Part shown: piece after piece, positions 1-7,200 of the stretch
Layout: each line of letters starts with the position of its first letter
Position numbering within the stretch: position 1 is the stretch's first letter
Origin: Chthoniobacter sp.
GTDB taxonomy: Bacteria > Verrucomicrobiota > Verrucomicrobiia > Chthoniobacterales > Chthoniobacteraceae
DNA: 16,014 nt
Reading direction: 5' to 3'
Assembly (NCBI GenBank): GCA_025352865.1
Contig: JANXSB010000441.1
Coordinates: 1 to 16,014, forward strand
Made by a program: the position numbers and the translations under genes
Notes under the pieces: model-generated
What the model saw: the letters and a program-made list of their open reading frames with translations, nothing else
What the model was told of the DNA's origin: nothing
Databases searched by the model: none

Positions 1-51
1 GACGAGTTCGTCGCCAAAATCGCCGAGTTTTACTCCGAACCGAAACGCTAG
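1..51 (+). CDS. C-terminal end of probable ExbB (MotA/TolQ/ExbB proton channel), partial
   Basis: The window opens inside a reading frame that gives DEFVAKIAEFYSEPKR and then TAG at 49-51. These 16 residues are too few to identify by sequence: they are a charged, soluble tail with no diagnostic motif. The identity is inferred from position. The stop lies 18 nt upstream of exbD and, in known energy-transducing operons, exbB (the polytopic proton-channel subunit of the inner-membrane ExbB-ExbD-TonB motor) normally sits directly before exbD. A short hydrophilic cytoplasmic tail would suit an ExbB C-terminus. Another gene cannot be excluded from what is visible; the bases left of the window would decide. 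Confidence 0.5.
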   Translation, partial: DEFVAKIAEFYSEPKR

Positions 52-69
52 CACGCGACACCCATACCT

Positions 70-468
70 ATGCAGGTCGATGATAACAAGAGATACGACG
101 ACATCAATGTCACCCCGATGGTGGACTTGTATCTCGTGCTGCTTTTGATCTTCATCATTATGACCACGGCGGGGGTGCAGGGCGTGAAGGTGAACCTGCC
201 GAAGTCCGGCAAACCGTCGAAGCTGGAGGGGCCGAAGATGCAGGCCATCACCATCGACAATCAGGGCAACGTGAAGCTTAACGCGGTGACCGTGACGCTC
301 GCGGCACTCGAAAGCCAGCTCGGTGCGCTGAAGGCCCGGACGCCGGAGTTTCCCGTGGTCGTGCGCGGCGACAGCCAGACGCAATACCAGACCATTATGA
401 ACGTCCTCGATGTCCTCGGACGGCTGAACATTTCCCAAATCGGGCTGGCTACAAAGCCCGCCAAGTAA
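70..468 (+). CDS. exbD: ExbD/TolR-family biopolymer transport protein
   Basis: This 132-residue protein has the usual length and layout of ExbD. It has a short cytoplasmic N-terminus (1-15), a single membrane helix at about 16-36, and a periplasmic domain at about 45-128. The motif INVTPMVDLYLVLLLIF is the family hallmark. Asp19 in it corresponds to the conserved intramembrane Asp that carries protons in ExbD and TolR. With ExbB it converts proton-motive force into movement of TonB. The start at 70 places this motif at the expected distance from the N-terminus. No Shine-Dalgarno sequence is visible in the C/A-rich 18-nt spacer after the upstream stop, so translation may be coupled to the preceding gene. 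TolR is the main alternative, but the adjacent TonB-like gene argues for ExbD. Confidence 0.93.
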   Translation: MQVDDNKRYDDINVTPMVDLYLVLLLIFIIMTTAGVQGVKVNLPKSGKPSKLEGPKMQAITIDNQGNVKLNAVTVTLAALESQLGALKARTPEFPVVVRGDSQTQYQTIMNVLDVLGRLNISQIGLATKPAK

Positions 469-492
469 CACCCGCCACCAACACCACCAGCC

Positions 493-1305
493 ATGAGCCA
501 GAAACTCGAAAGCCCGGAAAAACCAGTAACCCGCCCGCTGAACTCCCGCCCGCCCGCGCAGGCTCCGGCCCCGCGTCCTGTCCGGCACAGGACTTCCAAT
601 GCCGATCTCGTCCACGAGGGAGAGAACGACACCTTCGTGGGACGGCACCGGATGAGCGTGATCGTCGCCGGAATCCTGCTGCTCGCGGTGGCGGTGTACT
701 TTATGCCGAAGCCCAAGGGGAGCGCCCCCGTGCGGAAGGTGGAGAAGATGGTGGTGGTGCAACTGCCGCCGCCGCCGCCGAAGCTCCCGCCACCGCCGCC
801 GCCGAAAGTGCAGCCGCCGCCGGAGAAGATGGAAAAGCAGGCGCCGGTCGAGGAAAAGCCGAAGGAAGCCGCCCCGAAGAAGGCCGACAACCCGCCATCG
901 ACGCTGGCCACCGGCATCAAGGGCGACGGGCCGGGCATGGGTCTGGCGAGTTCCGGCAACGGGTTGGGCGGTGGGAATTTCATTGGCGGCCCCAAGGGCG
1001 GTGAGGGCGGAGGCAAGTGGGATCGCTACGCCGGGCAGGTGCAGTCGAAAATCGGTGACGCCTTGCGCCGGAATCCGAAGACGAAAAGCGCAAGCATCGC
1101 GAAGCTCGAAGTGCGCATCTGGCCGGACGGCACCGGGCGCGTGACCCGTGCGCAGCTCGCCAATTCCACCGGCGATGCCGGGATGGACTCCGCGATCCAG
1201 AACCAAATCCTGACGGGTCTGCAGCTCGCGGAACCGCCGCCCGCCGGGATGAAGCTGCCGATCGTCCTGCGCCTCACGGCGAGCCGGCCCGCCCGGCTCA
1301 ACTAG
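493..1305 (+). CDS. tonB: TonB-family energy transducer
   Basis: This 270-residue protein has the TonB plan. There is a Pro/Arg-rich cytoplasmic segment (1-53), one membrane anchor (about 54-71, MSVIVAGILLLAVAVYFM), and a periplasmic Pro/Lys-rich arm with runs of five and six prolines (92-104) and KP/EK repeats to about 135. A Gly-rich linker follows (about 141-174), then a C-terminal domain (about 176-265) with the TonB-like elements LEVRIWPDGTGRV and a final strand IVLRL. It should span the periplasm and pass ExbB/ExbD energy to an outer-membrane partner. Against E. coli TonB, the helix segment SVIVAG aligns with SVCIHG, so the functionally important His is replaced by Ala. The cytoplasmic part is longer than in E. 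coli TonB (about 53 residues). The spacer from exbD is 24 nt, C/A-rich and without a clear Shine-Dalgarno. A TolA-like role is less likely, given the poly-Pro arm and the C-terminal domain. Confidence 0.82.
   Translation: MSQKLESPEKPVTRPLNSRPPAQAPAPRPVRHRTSNADLVHEGENDTFVGRHRMSVIVAGILLLAVAVYFMPKPKGSAPVRKVEKMVVVQLPPPPPKLPPPPPPKVQPPPEKMEKQAPVEEKPKEAAPKKADNPPSTLATGIKGDGPGMGLASSGNGLGGGNFIGGPKGGEGGGKWDRYAGQVQSKIGDALRRNPKTKSASIAKLEVRIWPDGTGRVTRAQLANSTGDAGMDSAIQNQILTGLQLAEPPPAGMKLPIVLRLTASRPARLN
763..831 (+). repeat. CCG/CCN triplet-rich tract encoding the TonB polyproline arm
   Basis: Tandem CCG and near-CCG codons encode five prolines, then Lys-Leu, then six prolines, then further PPP groups. Such tracts can vary in length by replication slippage. 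Runs of this kind normally need elongation factor P to be translated without stalling; that is general knowledge, not visible here. It is most simply the coding sequence of the periplasm-spanning arm. Confidence 0.6.
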
Positions 1306-1326
1306 GAAATTTCTCCCGACCTGCCC

Positions 1327-3387
1327 ATGCCGCTCGACCGACCCCGCTTCCGCAAGCGCTGCGCCCACATCCTCACCGCCTCGGTCTGCGCGACCGCCGC
1401 CTGGCCGGCGCTCGCCGGAACGCCAGCCGACCTCGCGGGGCCGCTGCCGGTGCGGTCCATGTTCGCGGCGAATTCGGTGCCGCCGATCGTGCCGCCCATC
1501 GGCGGGGAGACGGCCCCGGCACAGGTTCTCCCGGCGGCGGCTCCGGGCGCGAAGGAGGATCCCGGCACAGCGTTGCTGACGGCGAAAGCCACGCCTTCGC
1601 AAAACGTGACGATCAACCTCATCAACCGGCTCGTCGCCCGCGGCGTGCTGCCGAAAGAGGACGCCGACGCGCTGATTCAGCAGGCGGAAAACGACGCCGC
1701 CGAAGCCCGCGCGCTGGCCGCCACCACGCAGGCCGCGGTCGCGGAGGCGCAGGCGGTGGTCAGCCAGGTGGGGCCGCTCCTCGCCATCCCGCCGCAGAAC
1801 CCGCCCTCGCCGGACATCCCGCCGTACTCCGGCTCGGACGCTGCGGTGCGGGTGACCTACATCCCGGAAAATGTGAAGGCCCAGATGCGCGATGAAATCC
1901 AGGCGGCGGTGCTCGCGCAGGCGCGCAACGAGCGCTGGGCCGATCCGCGCACGCTGCCGGAATGGACGGCGCGCATCCGGCTTTTCGGCGACGTGCGCAC
2001 GCGCTACGAGGGGCTCTACTTTCCCACGGGCAACGACAACACCGGAGCCTTTCCCAATTTCAACGCGATCAACACGGGCGCTCCGTTCGATGTCAGCGGC
2101 ACGGTCTTTTCGCCGCAGCTCAATGTGGATCAGGATCGCACGCGCACGCGCCTGCGGGTGCGGCTCGGCGCGGAGGCGAATCTCGGCGAGGGCTTTTCCG
2201 CCGGACTCCGCATTTCCACAGGCGACAGCAATTCGCCGACCTCGCCGAACCAGAGCCTCGGGCTCGCCGGCTCGGGGCAGGGCGGCAATTTTTCCAAGTA
2301 CGCCATCTGGCTCGACCGCGGCTTTTTGAAATACGAGACCGGCTCCGAAGCCGCGCCAGCACAGCGTCCGCAGCCCGGCTCAAAGGAAATCTCCGCACCG
2401 CCGCCCGCGGAACCACTGACCCGCAAGGTGGTCATCACGCTGGGCCGTTTCGACAATCCGTTTTTCTCCACCGACGTGGTCTGGGACGAGGATGTCGGCT
2501 TCGACGGCATCGCCGGACAGGCGAAGTACGAGGTGTGGAAAAACTTCACGCCCTTCCTCACCCTCGGCGCGTTTCCGATCTTCAACACGGACCTGAATTT
2601 TTCCTCGAACCGCCCGGACAAATTCAAGAGCGAGGACAAGTGGCTCTATGCCGGCCAGCTCGGCTTCGACTGGCGGCCGCACCAGGATTTCGCAGTCAAG
2701 ATCGGCGGCGCGTACTACGTCTTCGACCGCATCGCCGGGAAGCTGTCCGATCCGTTCACACCGCTCACTGCGCAGGACGCGGGCAATACCGACGGCTCGC
2801 GCCCGGCCTTTGCGCAAAAAGGAAATACCTACATGGCGCTGCGCAATATCGTGCCCACGGCGGACAATAATTTCGGCACGACCAACCAGTTCCAATACTT
2901 CGGCCTGGCCACGCCTTTCCGCGTGCTCGCGCTCACCGGCAAGCTCGACTACACGCGCTACGAGCCGTTCACCGTCACGCTCCTCGGCGAGTATTTGAAA
3001 AACCTCGCGTTCAACCGCGACGCCATCAACGCCATCGCCATCAACAACCGCGCGGCGAACACCGCGCTCGGCCGCACGGGCGCGTACGATGGCGGCAATA
3101 CCGCGTGGATCGCCGGTGTCCGGCTCGGCCACCCCACGCTCGACAAACACTGGGATTGGAACGTGGCGATGAACTATCGCTATGTCGAAAGCGACGCCGT
3201 GGTGGATGGATTCGCGGATTCGGAATTCGGCGGCGGCGGCACGAATGTCCAAGGCTACACCTTTGGCGGCGCGCTCGCGCTCGGCTCCCGCGTTTCGCTC
3301 GGCCTGCGCTGGATGAGTTCGAACCAAATCGCCGGCCCGCCGCTGAAAGCCGACACGCTCCAAGTCGATGTGAGCGGAAAATTCTGA
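1327..3387 (+). CDS. Putative outer-membrane porin (Porin_5-type beta-barrel with N-terminal helical region)
   Basis: This 686-residue protein has a cleavable signal peptide: basic n-region PRFRKR, hydrophobic TASVCATAAWPALA, likely cleavage after Ala30. A Pro/Ala-rich segment (31-90) leads to a helical, Ala/Glu-rich stretch (about 95-150, including INLINRLVARGVLPKEDAD), as in porins with a periplasmic coiled-coil neck. From about 178 the sequence matches my memory of the Porin_5 (putative porin) family: YIPENVKAQMRDEI, then EWTARIRLFGDVRTRYEG near 212-228 and RTRTRLRVRLGAEANLGEG. Alternating aromatic/polar strands follow to a terminal Phe (VSGKF), the usual sorting signal for BAM-dependent barrels. 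It probably forms a passive diffusion channel; the substrate is unknown. I see no plug domain or TonB box, so it does not look like a TonB-dependent receptor. AGGAAA lies about 17 nt before the ATG, rather far for a ribosome site. It starts 21 nt after tonB and ends 3 nt before the next possible ATG. Confidence 0.85.
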   Translation: MPLDRPRFRKRCAHILTASVCATAAWPALAGTPADLAGPLPVRSMFAANSVPPIVPPIGGETAPAQVLPAAAPGAKEDPGTALLTAKATPSQNVTINLINRLVARGVLPKEDADALIQQAENDAAEARALAATTQAAVAEAQAVVSQVGPLLAIPPQNPPSPDIPPYSGSDAAVRVTYIPENVKAQMRDEIQAAVLAQARNERWADPRTLPEWTARIRLFGDVRTRYEGLYFPTGNDNTGAFPNFNAINTGAPFDVSGTVFSPQLNVDQDRTRTRLRVRLGAEANLGEGFSAGLRISTGDSNSPTSPNQSLGLAGSGQGGNFSKYAIWLDRGFLKYETGSEAAPAQRPQPGSKEISAPPPAEPLTRKVVITLGRFDNPFFSTDVVWDEDVGFDGIAGQAKYEVWKNFTPFLTLGAFPIFNTDLNFSSNRPDKFKSEDKWLYAGQLGFDWRPHQDFAVKIGGAYYVFDRIAGKLSDPFTPLTAQDAGNTDGSRPAFAQKGNTYMALRNIVPTADNNFGTTNQFQYFGLATPFRVLALTGKLDYTRYEPFTVTLLGEYLKNLAFNRDAINAIAINNRAANTALGRTGAYDGGNTAWIAGVRLGHPTLDKHWDWNVAMNYRYVESDAVVDGFADSEFGGGGTNVQGYTFGGALALGSRVSLGLRWMSSNQIAGPPLKADTLQVDVSGKF

Positions 3388-3446
3388 CCCATGAATGCCC
3401 TTCGCACCGCCCACGCATCTGCCGTTTTCCCGAAGTCGGAGTATGT

Positions 3447-3512
3447 CCACGAAATTCACGAGAGGACACGAAAGATGGAGTCCTTTTTCGTGCGCTTTCG
3501 TGCCTTTCGTGG
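3447..3512. repeat. Imperfect inverted repeat built of 10-bp CACGAAA units
   Basis: The left arm (3447-3474) contains CCACGAAA, CACGAGAG and CACGAAAG at 10-bp spacing. The right arm (3485-3512) carries the same units in reverse orientation (TTTCGTG). The arms match at 22 of 28 positions, and the centre adds a GGA/TCC pair, so the whole could fold as one nearly continuous hairpin. It spans the ribosome-binding site and ATG 3475 of the coiled-coil gene and is read in frame on its right side as FRAFRG. CGTGTCTTTCGTG-like strings are, as I remember, common intergenic repeats in Verrucomicrobiota and relatives. I see only this one copy here. Confidence 0.75.
3460..3466 (+). promoter_or_regulatory. 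Probable ribosome-binding site for the coiled-coil gene
   Basis: GAGAGGA sits 8 nt before ATG 3475, a good match in sequence and spacing to a Shine-Dalgarno element, and clearly the best in this window. It lies in the left arm of the CACGAAA hairpin, so in RNA it could be hidden by pairing with 3493-3500. It is the main reason for preferring 3475 over 3391. Confidence 0.5.
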
Positions 3513-4239
3513 ACCGCACCTGACGACTATCGCCGCGCTCCTCGTCCTTGCGTTGCCTCCCGCACTCCGCGCCGCCGACGCGCCGAATCCCGCCGAGCAG
3601 AAGCTGCGGGAAAGCGTGCGCGCTTTGACCCTGCAACTGCGCGCCGCGGAAAATGACAAGGCCGCGATGCAGGCCGCGCAGACCGAGACCGAGCAGAAGG
3701 TGACCGACCTCACCGAACAGCTCGAGAAATACAAAAAGCAGCTCGTCGCCGACAAGGAGACGGCGGACAAGGCGCGCGCCGATTTGGAGGCGAAAATCAC
3801 TGCGAAAGATGGGGAGATTCTCACCGGCGAGAAGTCGCTCGCGGCTTGGAAAAAAGCGCACAGCGAGGTCAAGGCGGCGTATGAAAAAGCGGTCGCCATC
3901 GGCAACGCGAAGGAAGCCGAGCGGGCGAAACTCGCGGCGCGGGTCATCGTGCTCGACCGGCAGGTCGCCGAGCAGCGCACCCGGAATGCCGCGCTCTACA
4001 AGACCGGCACCGAAGTGCTGAGCCGCTACGAAAAATTCGGCCTCGGCACAGCACTCACCTCGCGCGAGCCGTTCGTCGGCACGACGCGGGTGAAATTTGA
4101 AAACCTGATCCAGGACTACGCGGACCAGCTCGCGGATCAGAAAATCAAACCGGAGGAAAAGCCTGCGACGTCGGACGCCGCGGCTTCGGCACCGCAGGCG
4201 AAGGTGGAGAAAACATCCGGGAAAAATTCCAAGCCCTGA
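3475..4239 (+). CDS. Exported coiled-coil protein of unknown function
   Basis: I do not recognise a family. From ATG 3475 the product is 254 residues. It has a basic n-region, hydrophobic core TTIAALLVLALPPAL and a small-residue site near ALRAA, so it should be exported, with cleavage around residue 35. About 40-180 is a long Glu/Lys/Ala-rich helix with heptad character (KVTDLTEQLEKYKKQLVADK), then a shorter region EPFVGTTRVKFENLIQDYAD and a charged tail. ATG 3475 was chosen because GAGAGGA (3460-3466) lies 8 nt upstream and the leader has normal length. The frame is also open from ATG 3391, 3 nt after the porin stop, but that start gives a 44-residue n-region partly encoded by a repeat and has only a weak GGAAAA upstream. 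Lying between a porin and a TpsA gene, it may be a periplasmic spacer or chaperone for either; this is inference. Confidence 0.8.
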   Translation: MESFFVRFRAFRGPHLTTIAALLVLALPPALRAADAPNPAEQKLRESVRALTLQLRAAENDKAAMQAAQTETEQKVTDLTEQLEKYKKQLVADKETADKARADLEAKITAKDGEILTGEKSLAAWKKAHSEVKAAYEKAVAIGNAKEAERAKLAARVIVLDRQVAEQRTRNAALYKTGTEVLSRYEKFGLGTALTSREPFVGTTRVKFENLIQDYADQLADQKIKPEEKPATSDAAASAPQAKVEKTSGKNSKP

Positions 4240-4243
4240 CGGC

Positions 4244-7200
4244 ATGACGCCGATTTCTTGCGTTGAAAATGACGGCGCTCCGAATCGGCGCAGCCGGGTA
4301 GGGACGGCACTCCGTGCCGTCCGCCGGGCGAGCGTCAGCGAGGCGGTGGGCGAACGGGACGCAACGCCGCGCGCCCGCCGCCGCGCTGCGCTTGCCCCGG
4401 ACGGCACGGAGTGCCGTCCCTACCGCGCTGCGCGCGCGTGCCCGTTCCGGCTCGCGGCGGCGCTGGGTGTCTGCTTCACGCTCGTGGCGGGTTTCAGTGC
4501 CGGGGCGGCGGATATTCTGCGCGGCGGAGGAGTCGTCGGGCCGCGGGGCAGTCCGTCGTTTGGGCCCGCTCCGGTACCGACGGCGCAGGCGCGCAGCAAT
4601 GCCAAGGACACGCTCGCCCGCACCACGCAGGCCGTGCTGGACGTGAAGTCCATGCAGGACGCGGCGCGTGCGGCGGCGCTCGGCGGGCCGCGCAATCTCG
4701 GGCCCGATCCGAATCATCCCGGCGCGCTTTTGCCGAACATCCCGAACGGTCTCGCGCCGGGCGGGCTGCAGGTCGCGCCGGGCGTGCCGGTGAATCTCGC
4801 GAACCCGCAGCCGGGCGAAAACGCGAAGCTCTGGCAGGGCGCGATGCTGCCCACGCAAAGCGCCGCAGGCAGCCGCACCACGGTTCTCGTTCAGCAGACC
4901 GCGCAGCAGGCGCTGCTGACGTGGCAGACTTTCAACATCGGCAAGGAGACGACGCTGCGCTTCGACCAAAGCGCGGGCGGCACGAACTCGAGCCAGTGGA
5001 TCGCCTTCAACAAAATCAACGACCCGTCCGGCTCGCCGTCGCAAATCCTCGGCGCGATCAAGGCCGACGGGCAGGTCTATGTCATCAATCAGAACGGCAT
5101 CGTTTTCGGCGGCAGTTCGCAGATCAATCTGCACGCGCTCGTCGCCTCCTCGCTGCCGATCAATGACAACCTCATCGGCCGCGGCCTGCTCAACAATCCC
5201 GATGCGCAGTTCCTTTTTTCTTCGCTGCCGATCAGTGCCGGCAGCAAGGGCACGCCGGCTTTCACGCCCGCCGCCGCGCTCACGCCGAGCGGCCAGAGCG
5301 GCGATGTGGTGGTGCAAAAAGGCGCGACACTGACGAGTCCGACGACGCCCGATCATGTGGGCGGACGCATCGCGCTCGTCGGCCCCAACGTGCGCAACGA
5401 AGGCACCATCTCGACGACCGACGGCCAGACCATTCTCGCCGCCGGGCAGCAGGTTGGTTTTGCCGCGCATCCGGGTAGCGATCCGAGCCTGCGCGGGCTC
5501 GATGCCTATGTCGGCGCAGTCGCCGATCCCGCGCTCGCCAATCCGCCGTCCGCGGGCAGCGCCACGAATGCCGGCCTCATCGACGCGCCGCACGCGAGCG
5601 TCGTGATGACGGGGCGCAGGGTGGAGCAACTCGGCATCATCGACAGCAGCACGTCCGTTTCCCTCAACGGGCGGATCGACTTGCTTGCGGATTTCGATGC
5701 TGCGAGCAATCCGCAGGACAGCGACTCGATCAATAGGGCCAACACCGGCGGCGTGCGCAATCTCAGCCCGTATCCCTTTTTGCCGCGCTCCGCAGGCACC
5801 GTCACGCTCGGCGCGGGCAGCGTGACGCGGATTCTACCCGATCTTTCCACCACGGATCTCGTCATCGGCACGGCGCTGCCGCTGCTATCGCAAATCAACG
5901 TGCAAGGCCAGGCCGTGCATCTCGCCAGCCGCGCCACCGTGCTCGCGCCGAATGCGAATGTCGCGCTCAGCGCTGGCGTCTGGAGTTTCCTGCCGAGCAA
6001 CACGAGCCCGATCACGAATTTCATCTACGCTGGTGGTCAGATGTATCTCGATGCGGGCGCGACGATCAACGTCGCCGGCTCGACTGATGTCTCCGCGCCG
6101 CTGACGGAAAACATCCTCTCCGTGCAGTTGCGCGGGGCGGAGCTGTCCGACTCACCGCTCCAGCGCACGGGCCCGGTGCGCGGCGTTTCGCTGAGCATCG
6201 ATGTGCGCAAATCCGGGATGTACAACGGCCTCGCGTGGGTCGGCACGCCGCTCGGCAATGCGGCCGGATTTGCCGGACTCGTCCAGCGCACCGCGGCGGA
6301 ACTGACGACCGCGGGCGGCACGGTGAAACTCACCGCGGGCAGTTCCGTGGTCATGCAGCCGGGCGCGAAAATTGACGTCTCCGGCGGCTGGACGAACTAC
6401 GACGGCGGCCTCGTGCAGACCACGCGGCTGCTCGCGGACGGGCGGCTCTGGGACATCGCGCAGGCCACGCCGGATCGCGTGTACACGGGCATCTACACCG
6501 GCACGTTCGCGCGGAGTTTTGCGAAATACGGCGTCACCGAAACCTTCGCGCACCCGCTCGACCTGCTAGGCGCGCACTACGAGCCCGGCTACATGCAGGG
6601 CGCGAATGGCGGCACCATCGCCATCTCCGCGCCAGCCATGGCGCTCGACGGCGAACTGCTCGGCCTCACCATCGCCGGCCCGCGGCAGCGCGCGAGCACG
6701 CCGCTCGCGAGCACGCTGGCCCTCGCGTTTCAGGCGCAAAATTCCGCGACTCCTTTCCTCGCCTACGCGCCGACTCCGCCGAGCATCGTCTTCGAAGGCG
6801 GGGCGAAGCTGATCGCCGCCGATCCTTTCGCACTCGACCTCGCCGGGCGGCCGCTGCCGCTGCGCGCGGAGCGGCGGGCGAAAGTCTTCCTCTCGCCGGA
6901 CCTCGTGAGCGCCGACGGATTTGGCAACCTCGCAATCGACAACAGCGACGGCAACATCACCGTCCCCGCGCCGGTCGCGCTCACGGCCCGGGCGGGCGGT
7001 TCGATCAAATTCAAGGGCGCGAACATCGACATCCAGGGCCGCGTCGCCGCGCCGGGCGGCACGGTGAGCTTCGATGTTTTCAACCTCTCGCAGAGCAAGC
7101 TCAACGACCTCATCGCCATTCAGGCCACGCCACCACCCGACCCCGCGCGCGGCACTTTCACCCTCGGCTCCGCGGCCACGCTGAGCGCCGCCGGGCTGGT

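Noticed and set aside
3447..3512. CACGAAA units as a CRISPR-like array
   Set aside because: The units are 7-8 bp with 2-3 bp between them and are arranged as an inverted repeat. There are no spacers of useful length and no cas gene.
4251..4285. AT-richer pocket between the coiled-coil stop and the palindrome as a promoter
   Set aside because: It contains TTGAAA-like bases but no convincing -10 element at proper spacing, and it lies within the adhesin frame.
2380..4407. 675-codon minus-strand frame spanning the porin end and the coiled-coil gene
   Set aside because: It crosses two well-supported plus-strand genes and both repeats. Its product is low-complexity and Arg-rich with no recognisable family.
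4297..4424. The large palindrome as a transcription terminator before the adhesin
   Set aside because: No T-tract follows either stem, the element is translated in frame, and termination here would separate the adhesin from its only visible upstream context. Attenuation cannot be excluded, but nothing supports it directly.
4411..5166. 251-codon plus-strand frame overlapping the adhesin start
   Set aside because: It is out of frame with the TPS domain, begins inside the palindromic repeat and encodes Gly/Arg/Ala-rich nonsense.
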